DNA of 64,000 bases from Paraburkholderia elongata (GTDB lineage Bacteria > Pseudomonadota > Gammaproteobacteria > Burkholderiales > Burkholderiaceae), in assembly GCF_013177735.1 (NCBI RefSeq), contig NZ_WOEZ01000195.1, forward strand, positions 32,801 to 96,800. The letters are read 5' to 3'. Positions 1 to 10,197 of this stretch are shown here, in pieces. How positions within the stretch are numbered: position 1 is the stretch's first letter; every line of letters begins with the position of its first letter. A model generated the notes under the pieces. The model saw only the letters and a program-made list of their open reading frames with translations. It had not been told where the DNA came from and ran no database searches. A program made the position numbers and the translations under genes.

Positions 1-1
1 G

Positions 2-1297
<1,296 letters not shown>

Positions 1298-1308
1298 ATT
1301 GCGGAGAA

Positions 1309-1379
1309 GCGTGCGGGACGTCATGCAGAACTCGCCAGTAAGAGGCGTCTTCTGCTGGCGTGACACACGCCCCGCACGC
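1309..1379. other. Inverted repeats between convergent genes, terminator-like
   Basis: A 9-base arm GCGTGCGGG (1309-1317) is matched by CCCGCACGC (1371-1379). Between them GCAGAA/TTCTGC (1325-1330, 1350-1355) and CGCCAG/CTGGCG (1333-1338, 1355-1360) also match but cross each other, so only one inner pair can form at a time. It lies between two convergent genes and has no clear T-run. Ending of both transcripts is the simplest role. Confidence 0.4.
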
Positions 1380-1395
1380 CCCTCTCGACGCGCGA

Positions 1396-1860
1396 CTAAA
1401 CCACGCCCGCAGGCAGCCCGATCCCGCGCGCCATGCCGGTAGCCGCGAACACCATCAACACTAGCAGCACGGTCTGGATCACGCTGAAACGCGCATACGT
1501 ACGCGCTTTTCGCAAATCAGGCGGGGCGCCGTTTCTGATACTGGCACGCCAGCGCATCAGGCCGAGCATCGACGGGACTTCGAGGAAGAGTATCAGCACG
1601 AGCAGCGTCATCTTGACGTGAAAGAGCGGCTCATGCAGGTAATAGTCGGCGCCCTTTTCGAAACCACCGAAGGCGCGCATCAGACCGGTGACGATCAGCA
1701 CCAACGCTGAAATGCCCCACCGCGAGTCGGAGCGGAATACGGATCGCAACGCAGCGGGCACGCTGGCTCGCCGCAGTGACCAGGTGCGCCGGAGAATCGA
1801 CGCGAGGGCAAAGCCATAAGCGAGCAGATGAATGGCGGCAAGCAACCAGCGAACCAGCAT
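1396..1860 (-). CDS. DUF2214-family small membrane protein
   Basis: 154 residues from ATG at 1860, chosen because AGGAG lies just upstream on the minus strand; a longer frame to 1941 has no comparable site. The protein is nearly all membrane: hydrophobic segments at roughly residues 3-22, 46-66, 74-95 and 120-145, with a charged loop containing Arg and Lys near residues 100-118. This arrangement and the start MLVRWLLAAIHLLAYG match, from memory, the DUF2214 family of inner-membrane proteins of unknown function. It is convergent with the ABC exporter gene and separated from its other neighbour by about 160 bases, so it looks monocistronic. Confidence 0.8.
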   Translation of the reverse strand: MLVRWLLAAIHLLAYGFALASILRRTWSLRRASVPAALRSVFRSDSRWGISALVLIVTGLMRAFGGFEKGADYYLHEPLFHVKMTLLVLILFLEVPSMLGLMRWRASIRNGAPPDLRKARTYARFSVIQTVLLVLMVFAATGMARGIGLPAGVV

Positions 1861-2019
1861 AGCGACTCCTGGAAACGACGCAATACGATCGATGTATGTC
1901 TCACCCACCCACTGAAACGCCGGGAGGCGCTCGGGTGACACTTCTTATTATCGACTACCACTCACTTTACGATGTCTGCTTCGGCCGCGTGGCGTGGTCG
2001 ACTGCACAAAGCGACAGAC

Positions 2020-2925
2020 TCAGACTTGCCGTAACGACGTGTCGAGCGCACGCGCGGCGACCCGATCGCCCTCGGTAGTCAGCGCGGTACGGAACACGGT
2101 TTGCCGATTGTGGCCCGCCGCAGCCGGCGAATCCCACAGCAATTCGATTTTCGGACGTCGGCCGAAGACACCGCGAGTCAACGCAGGCGCGCCGACCGGG
2201 GCAATCGGCGCCGCAGGCCCACCCGGCTCGCCGGCAACACCGAACGCCACTACCGGCGCAGGCGTCGGCGATGCGTTCACGCCTGGGGTCGCCGCCCATC
2301 GCACGGACAATTCGCGAGCGTCGTACTGACCCACCTTGCGACGCTCGGCCCAGACGACCACCGTGCGTGTGGCCGGATCGAGCGAGACCGCATAGCGGCC
2401 GATCGCAAAGCGCCGTGCGGCGATATTGGTTCGCCACAGCGCGCGCGGCCGGCAAATCCACACTACCGCCGCGTACAACGCCGGTGCAGCCAACAACCAG
2501 CCGTTAGTGGCCGCCACCGCCTGAGCGGCGTGCCGCCAACCGGCGCTCGCTGCAAACGCGCCGACCGACCAGACTGCAAACAGGAACCCAAGGAAAGCAA
2601 ACAGACGCAGCGCCTGCCGCAGCCATTGCGGCAGCGGATGCAAGGGACGCTCGGCCACGGCGCGCGCGCCAGGCAGGAAGATCAGCAGGAACAGGAACAC
2701 CAGGTTGATGCACGCCCACGGCGAGGACACCATGGCCGACAGCGACGCGCCCAGGTCCATCTGCGCCATCGAAAAAAGCCAGCGAGCGAGGAGCACGAGA
2801 CCGATGGCGCGCAGCGCGAAAATCGTTCCGGCGCCGGGCGCCGCGTTCGCACGCGTCTCTTTCGTTCTCGCCAAAGCATCCTCCTGTCGTAGGCGGCGCC
2901 GCATCCAGATTTGCGGCACGGCCAT
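2020..2925 (-). CDS. Hypothetical membrane protein with cytoplasmic C-terminal domain
   Basis: 301 residues as drawn from 2925; an internal ATG could give a slightly shorter protein. Four hydrophobic segments are visible (about residues 38-55, 62-85, 105-130 and 140-160), followed by a soluble domain of about 140 residues. Near residues 215-250 that domain holds an Ala/Pro/Gly-rich stretch (NASPTPAPVVAFGVAGEPGG), probably a linker. I do not recognise a family. The first half looks like a generic membrane anchor and the second half may be a small beta domain. It is transcribed toward the DUF2214 gene. Confidence 0.7.
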   Translation of the reverse strand: MAVPQIWMRRRLRQEDALARTKETRANAAPGAGTIFALRAIGLVLLARWLFSMAQMDLGASLSAMVSSPWACINLVFLFLLIFLPGARAVAERPLHPLPQWLRQALRLFAFLGFLFAVWSVGAFAASAGWRHAAQAVAATNGWLLAAPALYAAVVWICRPRALWRTNIAARRFAIGRYAVSLDPATRTVVVWAERRKVGQYDARELSVRWAATPGVNASPTPAPVVAFGVAGEPGGPAAPIAPVGAPALTRGVFGRRPKIELLWDSPAAAGHNRQTVFRTALTTEGDRVAARALDTSLRQV

Positions 2926-3015
2926 TATAGGGATATTACCGAGACAGGCTCATGCTTGCCGGTCCCAAAACCGCACTTTCTACCGCACACGTGCAAAAAC
3001 GCGGCGCATATGCAA

Positions 3016-3050
3016 CAACGCCTCGCGGGCGGGATGCACGCGAGGCGTTG
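3016..3050 (-). terminator. Perfect 12-bp hairpin after the glycosyltransferase gene
   Basis: CAACGCCTCGCG (3016-3027) and CGCGAGGCGTTG (3039-3050) form a perfect stem around an 11-base loop. It lies about 100 bases past the stop of the leftward glycosyltransferase gene. There is no long U-run on the minus strand after the stem, so it may protect an RNA 3' end or be a weak terminator. Confidence 0.5.
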
Positions 3051-3147
3051 CTGGGGTGCAGCCGGACCCTCTGATCGCCGGGGGCGCCTAGCCTGGGCGC
3101 CGGAAGCGCTTCGGCGAGCCGGCCTGACTGCTTTTACTTACCGTGCA

Positions 3148-4212
3148 TTAGCTGGCGTTGACTTCGCGCAGCACCGTGCGATGCTTTTGACGCAGCAGCT
3201 CTTCGTAGGTGGCGACGTAGTTCTGCGCCATCACCTTCGACGAGAAGCGCGATTCGAAGGCTGCACGCACCTTGGCGCGCGGCAGCGTGTGCAGGCGCTT
3301 CACGGCGGCAACCGCGCTGATTTCGTCTTCGACGACAAAACCCGACACGCCGTTTTCGATCACTTCCGGCACCGAACCGCGATTGAACGCGATCACCGGC
3401 GTGCCGCAAGCCATGGCTTCGATCATCACCAGACCGAAGGGCTCCGGCCAGTCGATCGGGAACAGCAGCGCGTGCGCGTTGCCGAGGAATTCGGTCTTTT
3501 CCGATTCGCTGATTTCGCCGATGTATTCGACGTGCGGCAGCGACATCAGCGGCTTGATGACTTCGTCGTAGTACGCGCGGTCAGCCTTGTCCAGCTTGGC
3601 AGCAACCTTGATCTTCATGCCGGCTTGCTGGGCGATGCGAATCGCGGTGTCCAGACGCTTTTCCGGCGAGATGCGGCCGAGGAATGCCAGGTAGCCAGGC
3701 TCGACGTCCTTGATCGGCTTGAGCAGGTTTTCCGGCAGGCCGTGATAAACGGTTTGCAGCCAGTTCGCCTGTTGCAGCGGGATGCGCTGGTTGTCCGAAA
3801 TCGACACCACCGGCACGTCGCTGAACGTGTTGAAGATCGGCTGCAGTTCCGGCAGATCGAGACGGCCGTGCAGCGTGGTCAGGAACGGCACCGGCTGGCG
3901 GGCGAACAGCGAGAACGGGTAGTAGTCGATGTGGAAATGCAGCACGTCGAATTCGTCCGCGCGGCGGCGCACTTCTTCGAGCAACAGCATGTGCGGCGCC
4001 ATCACGTCGCGGATGGTCGGGTCGAGGCGCAGCGCCTGCGGCCAGAACGCTTCGAGTTTCGCCGAGGTTTGCGAATCGCCGCTTGCGAAAAGCGTGACGT
4101 CATGGCCCTGTTCAACCAGCGCTTCGGTCAGGTAGGACACCACGCGTTCCGTACCACCGTAAAGCTTGGGAGGAACCGCCTCGTGCAAGGGAGCGATTTG
4201 AGCGATTCGCAT
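3148..4212 (-). CDS. Glycosyltransferase family 4 protein
   Basis: 354 residues from ATG at 4212, which has AGGAG eight bases upstream; the frame continues to 4407 but without a ribosome site. The fold is GT-B. The N-terminal domain begins MRIAQIAPLHEAVPPKLYGG and contains the acceptor-side G-G-T-E. The C-terminal domain shows LGRISPEKRLDTAIR and the donor-binding E-x7-E motif in EPFGLVMIEAMACGTPV. Family members move a sugar from a nucleotide sugar to a glycan, lipid or small acceptor with retention of configuration; acceptor and sugar cannot be named here. The upstream gap is long (about 600 bases) and AT-rich, so it probably has its own promoter. The protein is cytoplasmic or membrane-associated. 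Confidence 0.92.
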   Translation of the reverse strand: MRIAQIAPLHEAVPPKLYGGTERVVSYLTEALVEQGHDVTLFASGDSQTSAKLEAFWPQALRLDPTIRDVMAPHMLLLEEVRRRADEFDVLHFHIDYYPFSLFARQPVPFLTTLHGRLDLPELQPIFNTFSDVPVVSISDNQRIPLQQANWLQTVYHGLPENLLKPIKDVEPGYLAFLGRISPEKRLDTAIRIAQQAGMKIKVAAKLDKADRAYYDEVIKPLMSLPHVEYIGEISESEKTEFLGNAHALLFPIDWPEPFGLVMIEAMACGTPVIAFNRGSVPEVIENGVSGFVVEDEISAVAAVKRLHTLPRAKVRAAFESRFSSKVMAQNYVATYEELLRQKHRTVLREVNAS

Positions 4213-4808
4213 AATGAAGAACTCCTCGTAAAAAATCAGGCAAAAGTACTGCGTTTGGTAAAAGCGACTCGCTTGCTCGCCAGGGCAGTCTGGCCGGATA
4301 TGCCGGCGCGGGCCTGATTCTTTCGAGAAATCCTGCGATGGATCGCTTGGGTAGTGAGCCCAGATCAGCAGTTCGCTGTCTGCGCATGTGCCGGTAAACG
4401 CACACATGGCACCTACGTTGACAAACTGTTAGATATTTCGGTTGGCCAACAGAGCATGCATTATCGGTGCCGGGCACTTCGCTGCACCACAACATTTCAA
4501 AGTCTTTACGTTGTTACAAAGGCGAAACACTTTACAAACCCTTGTTTTATAAGACAGTTCTACAGTAGCAACTGACTTGCAACGCTGACCTGAAGGCGGC
4601 AGCTGTAAGTTCCTGTGTCAACTTTGCCGGCAGGCATTGAAGAAATGCCGCACCGCGGTTGAATGCAATTTGTAATTATATCCCGAAATATTCCGCAGCC
4701 TGCGTGAACCACCGCTCCATCGGTGGGTCGAGCAACAGTAGGTCGCGGTCGTCTATCGCGAAATCAGTCGCGCCATCGCCCGGATACACAGGGCGCAATC
4801 GCTTTTGC
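4213..4808. other. Long AT-rich intergenic region between divergent genes
   Basis: About 600 bases without a convincing gene between the leftward glycosyltransferase and the rightward exporter. The stretch 4420-4570 is clearly richer in A/T than its surroundings (for example CTTTACAAACCCTTGTTTT). It probably holds the promoters of both genes; no definite -35/-10 pair, sRNA or hairpin with a T-run was identified. Confidence 0.5.
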
Positions 4809-6740
4809 ATGTTTACAATGCGAAGCATCGGCTTCGCGGCGAGCGCTTTTGCCGTGGCCCATGCCTTGCGTGCACAACCTGAAACACACCGACCTCACGA
4901 TCAATTGGAACACTTAACCATCGCCCAGCGTAATGCCGAGAACGCAAAGCTTGCGAGCTATGCGCATAGGCCGCTTGCGTTTCTTTTCCGCTTTATTCGC
5001 CGCCATCCGCTCGCGCATGCGATCGTCCTGTGCAGCGTGTTTGCGGCCGTGGGCTGTGCGCTCGCTTCGCAATACGCGATCAAGCATCTGATCGACGTGC
5101 TCGGCGAAGGCCGGCATCACCCCGGTCCGCTGTGGGGCGCGTTCGCCATCCTGGTCGGCCTGATCGCCGCCGACAACCTGCTGTGGCGGGTCGGCGGCTG
5201 GGCTGCCGCGCATACGTTCGTGGCCGTGACCGGCGACCTGCGGCGCGACCTGTTCCAGTACTTGAGCGGCCACTCGCCGACTTACTACTCGGAGAAACAG
5301 CCTGGCATGCTGGCGAGCCGCATCACAGCAACCTCGAACGCGGTCTACACCGCCGAAAACACCACCGCCTGGAACGTACTGCCGCCGTGTATCGCGGTGT
5401 TCGGCGCAATCGTCATGATCACCGCCGTGAATCCGCTGATGGCGGGCGGCCTGATGCTGTGCTCGGCCATTCTGTCGGTCGTGCTGTACAAACTTGCCGG
5501 GCGTGGCTCGGCGCGGCATCACCATTTCGCCACAAAAGCAGCGTCGGTGGACGGTGAACTGGTCGACGTGATCAGCAACATGGGCCTCGTGCGCGCCTTC
5601 GGCATGACGTTTCGCGAACAGCAGCGTTTCGGCGCGACCGTCAAAGCGGAAATGGACGCGCGCCAGCAGAGCCTGCTTTATCTGGAAAAGCTGCGCCTGC
5701 TGCATGCCGTGATCACCGCGCTGCTGTCGGCGGGCTTGCTGGGCTGGGCGCTGTGGCTGTGGGATCAAGGCCGTGCGACCTCCGGCGACATCGTGCTGGT
5801 TAGTTCGCTCGGCTTCACGATCCTGCACGGCACGCGTGATCTGGCCGTGGCGCTGGTCGACGTCACGCAGCACGTCGCGCGGCTCGCGGAAGCCGTTCGC
5901 ACCCTGCTCGAGCCGCACGGCATGCCGGACCGCGACGGCGCCACCGAACTCGTGCCGCAAGGCGGCCGGGTCGATTTCGAAGGCGTGACGTTTGCCTACC
6001 CGCGCCGCCGGCCGATTCTCGATCACTTCGACCTGCATATCGAGCCGGGTCAGCGGGTCGGCCTGATCGGCAAGTCGGGCGCGGGCAAATCCACCGTGCT
6101 GGCACTATTGCAGCGTTTCTACGAGACGCAGGGTGGCGCAATCAAGATCGACGGCCAGAACATCGACGCGATCACCCAGGATAGCCTGCGCCATGCAATC
6201 GCGCTGGTGCCGCAAGATATCTCGCTGTTCCATCGTACGGTGTACGAGAACATCGCTTACGGCCGCCCTGAAGCAAGCCGGGATGAAGTGCTCGCCGCCG
6301 CGCGCGAAGCCCGCTGCAGCGACTTCATTGAAGCCATGCCGGAGGGGTACGACACCATCGTCGGCGACCGCGGCGTGAAGCTGTCCGGTGGTCAGCGCCA
6401 GCGTATCGCGATTGCGCGGGCGATCCTGAAGAACGCGCCGATCCTGCTGCTCGACGAAGCCACCTCGGCGCTCGATAGCGCATCGGAAGAAGCGATCCAG
6501 AAGGCGCTCGACCGGTTGATGGTGGGCCGCACGGTGATCGCGATCGCGCACCGGTTGTCGACGCTGAACAACTTCGACCGGATCATCGTGATGAGCGCCG
6601 GCAAGGTCATCGACGACGGCGGTCCGGAAGAGTTGCGCCAGCGGCCGGGCCTGTATCGCGATCTGCTCTCGAAGCAGTACGGCAAGGGCCACACGCTGCA
6701 TATCGGCGGCAAGAAAGTGGACGAGCAGCACGTAGTCTAA
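4809..6740 (+). CDS. MsbA-like ABC exporter (permease fused to ATPase)
   Basis: A complete type I exporter half-transporter. The membrane domain has six hydrophobic segments (about bases 5010-5080, 5130-5190, 5370-5440, 5440-5510, 5690-5770 and 5780-5850). The ATPase domain follows, with Walker A GKSGAGKST (about 6069-6095), signature LSGGQRQR (about 6380-6403), Walker B PILLLDEATSALD (about 6439-6477) and H-loop IAHRLST. The start is uncertain. ATG at 4809 gives 643 residues, while TTG at 4905 gives 611, closer to the usual length, with an N-terminus EHLTIAQRNAENAK; neither has a clear Shine-Dalgarno. The family includes lipid A flippase MsbA and many drug or lipid exporters; the substrate here is unknown. 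It ends at a strong bidirectional terminator. Confidence 0.93.
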   Translation: MFTMRSIGFAASAFAVAHALRAQPETHRPHDQLEHLTIAQRNAENAKLASYAHRPLAFLFRFIRRHPLAHAIVLCSVFAAVGCALASQYAIKHLIDVLGEGRHHPGPLWGAFAILVGLIAADNLLWRVGGWAAAHTFVAVTGDLRRDLFQYLSGHSPTYYSEKQPGMLASRITATSNAVYTAENTTAWNVLPPCIAVFGAIVMITAVNPLMAGGLMLCSAILSVVLYKLAGRGSARHHHFATKAASVDGELVDVISNMGLVRAFGMTFREQQRFGATVKAEMDARQQSLLYLEKLRLLHAVITALLSAGLLGWALWLWDQGRATSGDIVLVSSLGFTILHGTRDLAVALVDVTQHVARLAEAVRTLLEPHGMPDRDGATELVPQGGRVDFEGVTFAYPRRRPILDHFDLHIEPGQRVGLIGKSGAGKSTVLALLQRFYETQGGAIKIDGQNIDAITQDSLRHAIALVPQDISLFHRTVYENIAYGRPEASRDEVLAAAREARCSDFIEAMPEGYDTIVGDRGVKLSGGQRQRIAIARAILKNAPILLLDEATSALDSASEEAIQKALDRLMVGRTVIAIAHRLSTLNNFDRIIVMSAGKVIDDGGPEELRQRPGLYRDLLSKQYGKGHTLHIGGKKVDEQHVV

Positions 6741-6791
6741 GCAACGCCCCGCCCTCTGCTACCTCGGAAACAAACTCAGCAACAAACCAAC

Positions 6792-6827
6792 AAACAGAAA
6801 AGCCGCTTTCGAGCGGCTTTTCTGTTT
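6792..6827. terminator. Bidirectional terminator with TTCG loop
   Basis: A perfect 16-bp stem (6792-6807 with 6812-6827) closes a TTCG tetraloop and has A- and T-rich ends on both strands. It separates the convergent exporter and otsA genes and should stop transcription from either side. Confidence 0.93.
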
Positions 6828-6859
6828 CCCGGCAAGTTGAAATTCGGCTTGATAGCCGC

Positions 6860-8320
6860 CTATCCGACCGTGGTTTCGCGCACCGCCTTCTTACCCGATC
6901 CCGCACGCACTTTCACGGTTCTGGTGCTCTTCGCACCATGTGCGCTCTGAAGATCGCGCATGAAGTTATCGCGCCACACGGACACGTTGTTCTCGCGCAG
7001 CTGCACCATCATGTCGCGATGACGCGCCTGGCGCTCCGCAAGCGGCATCTCCAGCGCTCTCGCCAGCGCCTCGGCCATACCGTCGATATCGACCGGATTC
7101 ACGATCAACGCGCCATCCAGTTCCTGCGCGGCGCCGGCAAAGCGTGACAGCACGAGCACGCCCGGATTTTCCGGATCCTGCGCCGACACATACTCCTTGG
7201 CGACGAGGTTCATGCCGTCGCGCAACGGCGTGACGTAGCCGACATGCGCCGTGCGAAACAGCGCGGCCAGCACCGAGCGCTCGTACTGCTTGTGGATGTA
7301 CAAGATCGGCGTCCAGTCCAGTTCGGCAAAGCGGCCATTGATGCGCCCCGACTCTCCCTCAAGCTGCAAGCGGATGTCCTGATACGCGTGCATGTCGGCG
7401 CGCGTCGGCGGTGCGATTTGCAGGAACGAGACCTTGTTGCGTTGCGCGGTGGAATGTTCCAGCAGGCGCTCGAACGCACGGAAACGTTCGACCAGCCCTT
7501 TCGAATAATCGAGGCGGTCCACGCTCATGATCAGCTTGCGCGAATGCAGCGCCGTCTTCATCGTGCGCACCGGTTTGCCGCGCTCGCCCGCTTTCGCGAG
7601 CTCAGCGATTTCGTCTGGATAGACGCCGATCGGATAAGCCGCCGCGCGCAAGGTGCGGCCGAACGCATGAACGGTCAGCGGGCCGCTGGCCGACACGTCG
7701 ATCGTGCCGTTCGCCTCGTTGACGATGTAATCGCAAAACGCCCGTAAATCCGGCGCGGTCTGGAAACCGAGCAGATCGAACGAACAGAGCGCTTCGACCA
7801 GCTCGCGATGCGGCGGCACCGCCAGCAACACCTGCGAAGCCGGAAACGGAATATGCAGAAAGAAGCCAATGCGATTTTTCACGCCCGCCGCGCGCAAGGC
7901 CTGGGCGAACGGAATCAGGTGATAGTCGTGGACCCAGATCACATCGTCTTCGCGCAATAGCGGCACGAGTTGCTGGGCGAGCCACGCATTGACGCGGCAA
8001 TAGCCTTCGAAGTCATGCCGATCGTAGTGCACCAGATCGGCGCGATAGTGGAACGCGGGCCACAGCGTGGCGTTCGAGAAACCGCGGTAGTACTGGTCGT
8101 AGTCGCGGCGCATCAGCGCGATGGTCGCGAAGGTCACGGGTCCGCGCTCTTCCACCTTGATCTGCGGCTGGCCCGAGCTGAGCACGTCGCCGCTCCAGCC
8201 GAACCACATGCCGCCGGTTTCCTTCAGCGCGTCGTACACGCCGACCGCCAGACCGCCCGCTGCCGGGCCGCCCTCCGAGATCGGCGCAACCCGGTTCGAT
8301 ACAATGATCAGTCGGCTCAT
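6860..8320 (-). CDS. otsA: Trehalose-6-phosphate synthase OtsA
   Basis: 486 residues from ATG at 8320 (MSRLIIVSNRVAP), the conserved family start; the longer frame to 8413 overlaps otsB and is not used. OtsA (GT20) joins glucose from UDP-glucose to glucose-6-phosphate, giving trehalose-6-phosphate in the cytoplasm. The N-terminal G-G-L-A-V-G glucose-6-phosphate loop, the IWVHDYHLIPFAQALR segment, VDRLDYSKGL and the nucleotide-sugar-binding PLRDGMNLVAKEYV are all present. Length fits E. coli OtsA (474) with a short basic C-terminal tail. The otsB stop lies 67 bases upstream, so the two are one operon making the osmoprotectant trehalose. The 3' end is the TTCG terminator at 6792-6827. Confidence 0.96.
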   Translation of the reverse strand: MSRLIIVSNRVAPISEGGPAAGGLAVGVYDALKETGGMWFGWSGDVLSSGQPQIKVEERGPVTFATIALMRRDYDQYYRGFSNATLWPAFHYRADLVHYDRHDFEGYCRVNAWLAQQLVPLLREDDVIWVHDYHLIPFAQALRAAGVKNRIGFFLHIPFPASQVLLAVPPHRELVEALCSFDLLGFQTAPDLRAFCDYIVNEANGTIDVSASGPLTVHAFGRTLRAAAYPIGVYPDEIAELAKAGERGKPVRTMKTALHSRKLIMSVDRLDYSKGLVERFRAFERLLEHSTAQRNKVSFLQIAPPTRADMHAYQDIRLQLEGESGRINGRFAELDWTPILYIHKQYERSVLAALFRTAHVGYVTPLRDGMNLVAKEYVSAQDPENPGVLVLSRFAGAAQELDGALIVNPVDIDGMAEALARALEMPLAERQARHRDMMVQLRENNVSVWRDNFMRDLQSAHGAKSTRTVKVRAGSGKKAVRETTVG

Positions 8321-8387
8321 GAAGCGCGATTCCCGATGCAGTAAATCATGGACGTTGGGCGATGGGGCGTCACCGGCGGCATCATCG

Positions 8388-9137
8388 TCACGCTCCGCGC
8401 GCGGCCGCGACAATCGATTCCAGCCAGTCGAGCAGTGCCGTTACCGACTCGATGCGCGTATGCGCCATCGTGTCGCCCGCGCCCACCTTGATCGACAGGC
8501 CGCCGCGCTCGTTGACGACGGCAAAGCCTTTCTCGTCGGTCAGATCGTCGCCGGCAAACACCGGCGTGCGGCCGACGAACGGCGGCTCTTCCAGGAACGC
8601 GCGCATTGCGCGGCCCTTGTCGACATCCTTCGGTTTGATTTCGTAGACCATCTTGCCCGGCTGCAACACATACGAACCGGGGTAATCGGCAACCAGCCGC
8701 TCGGTCGCCTCGCGCGCCACCGGCTCGCGGTCGGGCGCGTTGCGGTAGTGCAGCGCCAGCGCCGCGCCTTTGATCTCGAGCAGCATGCCGGGATGTTCGT
8801 TGACGACCTGCGCGAGCACCTGCTCCATGCGCAGCAGCCGCTCGTCGTGAAAGCCGATGCGCTGCGTGTCGCCGTTCGCGTCGCGCCGCTCGGCGCCATG
8901 CAGACCGGCGATCGGCAGATCGGGCATGCCGAGAAAATCGTCGATGCTGTCGATGCCACGACCCGACACGATCGCGACCGCGCCGTTCGTGAGACTGCGC
9001 AACTCGGCCAGCAGCCCGATCACGCGCGGTTGCACCAGCACGCCGTCCGGCGTGGGCGCGAGTTCGACGAGCGTGCCGTCGAAGTCGAAGAAAAATGCCG
9101 TCTCACCAGGAGACAGAACAGCCGGAAGTGCTTGCAT
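8388..9137 (-). CDS. otsB: Trehalose-6-phosphate phosphatase OtsB
   Basis: 249 residues from ATG at 9137, preceded by GAAAGG; the frame reaches 9197 but those codons look non-coding. This HAD-superfamily phosphatase shows motif I FFFDFDGTLVEL near the N-terminus (nucleophile Asp, then the DGTL acid/base Asp), the Ser/Gly motif II in AIVSGRG, a cap with GLHGAERR, and motif III/IV Lys plus GDDLTDE. It removes phosphate from trehalose-6-phosphate to release trehalose, completing the OtsA reaction. It is the first gene of the otsBA operon, with a divergent gap of about 370 bases upstream as the likely promoter site. Confidence 0.96.
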   Translation of the reverse strand: MQALPAVLSPGETAFFFDFDGTLVELAPTPDGVLVQPRVIGLLAELRSLTNGAVAIVSGRGIDSIDDFLGMPDLPIAGLHGAERRDANGDTQRIGFHDERLLRMEQVLAQVVNEHPGMLLEIKGAALALHYRNAPDREPVAREATERLVADYPGSYVLQPGKMVYEIKPKDVDKGRAMRAFLEEPPFVGRTPVFAGDDLTDEKGFAVVNERGGLSIKVGAGDTMAHTRIESVTALLDWLESIVAAARGA

Positions 9138-9510
9138 CGGATAATTTTGCCTTTCAGCCTTCTGCGGCCGGAAAAGTGTGCGCATCTTACCGCGCATCCG
9201 TCAATTTTTCGAGAAAGTAAGCCGGGACACAAGCCTGGCCGGGCGGTGCGGCCGATGCCGCTCACGATTGCGTTCGAAAAGAGAACAATCCGGCTTCAAC
9301 CAGCTTTCAGCCGCCTGCGTCAAATTGCCTCGCAAACCGCGCGCCCGCGGGTGCTGCGCGACGTCAGCGGAAATTTTGCGATAAAGTCGCAGCCACGCAG
9401 ACCATTGCAGCGACGACCATATTTGCACACTATGACGGGCCGCGCGCTTTGCACGAATCACGCCACGCCCATTCACGGGCAGCGTCACGCGCCGCTCTTC
9501 AATCGAGTAA
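9138..9510. other. Divergent promoter region between otsB and the Sco1 gene
   Basis: 373 bases with no supported gene. Several frames stay open on both strands, as expected at this GC content, but none has a ribosome site or family resemblance. It should hold the otsB promoter (leftward) and the promoter of the copper/oxidase assembly operon (rightward). No operator-like palindrome was recognised. Confidence 0.45.
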
Positions 9511-10179
9511 TTGAACCCTGCTTTGTTCCCCATCCTCTCGTCCCATCACCAGCCGAACCTCGCCACGCCACGCCGGCAGTGGCCCGGGCGCCTGGTCGCG
9601 CTGACCGTCATGGTGGGCGTGCTCGGTGCGCTAACCGGCTGCACGCACCGCGCCGAACCGTTCCAGTTGACCAACGTAACCGGCCACTTGCCGGATCTCG
9701 ATTTCACGCTGACCGGCGACGACGGCCGCGCCGTAACCGGTGAGTCGTTTAAAGGCCGCACCTCGCTCGTCTACTTCGGCTATACGCATTGTCCGGACGT
9801 CTGCCCTGAAACGATGGGCCGCTTGATGCAGGTGCTCGGCAAACTCGGCCCGGACGCGCAAAAAGTGCGCATCCTGTTCATCACCGTCGATCCGGCACGC
9901 GACACACCCAAAGCCTTGCATGACTACGTCGGCGCCTTCGACTCGCAACACGCCGAAGGTCTGACCGGCACCGACTGGCAGATCGAGTCGCTCGCCAAGC
10001 GTTACCGGGTCGCCTATCAGATGGAAAAGCGCGATCCCAACGGCAACTACGAAGTCACCCATAGTTCGGCCGTCTACGTGTTCGATCAGCAGGGCCACGC
10101 GCGCCTGCTCGCCACCGATCACGATACTCCCGATTCGATCGCACGAGACCTGCGCCGTATCATTGATGACCGTTCCTGA
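9511..10179 (+). CDS. SCO1/SenC family copper chaperone lipoprotein
   Basis: 222 residues if started at TTG 9511; the next in-frame ATG (9610) would cut into the signal peptide, so an upstream non-ATG start is needed. The N-terminus has Arg residues, a hydrophobic core and a lipobox ending LTGC, giving a lipoprotein anchored on the periplasmic side. The thioredoxin-like domain carries the copper-binding CPDVC motif in YFGYTHCPDVCPETMG and the distal His in VTHSSAVYVF. SCO proteins deliver or reduce the Cu(A) site of cytochrome oxidase subunit II. Only 18 bases separate it from the PCuAC gene, and ctaG follows, so this is an oxidase assembly operon. Confidence 0.93.
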   Translation: MNPALFPILSSHHQPNLATPRRQWPGRLVALTVMVGVLGALTGCTHRAEPFQLTNVTGHLPDLDFTLTGDDGRAVTGESFKGRTSLVYFGYTHCPDVCPETMGRLMQVLGKLGPDAQKVRILFITVDPARDTPKALHDYVGAFDSQHAEGLTGTDWQIESLAKRYRVAYQMEKRDPNGNYEVTHSSAVYVFDQQGHARLLATDHDTPDSIARDLRRIIDDRS

Positions 10180-10197
10180 CCTTTCCCGAGTTCATCC

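Noticed and set aside
2926..3147. Possible small gene between two leftward genes
   Set aside because: The open frames have no start site and cover the 12-bp hairpin, so it is non-coding.
2911..4317. 468-residue antisense frame over the glycosyltransferase
   Set aside because: The minus strand carries a clear GT4 enzyme with the E-x7-E motif; the plus frame is only its shadow.
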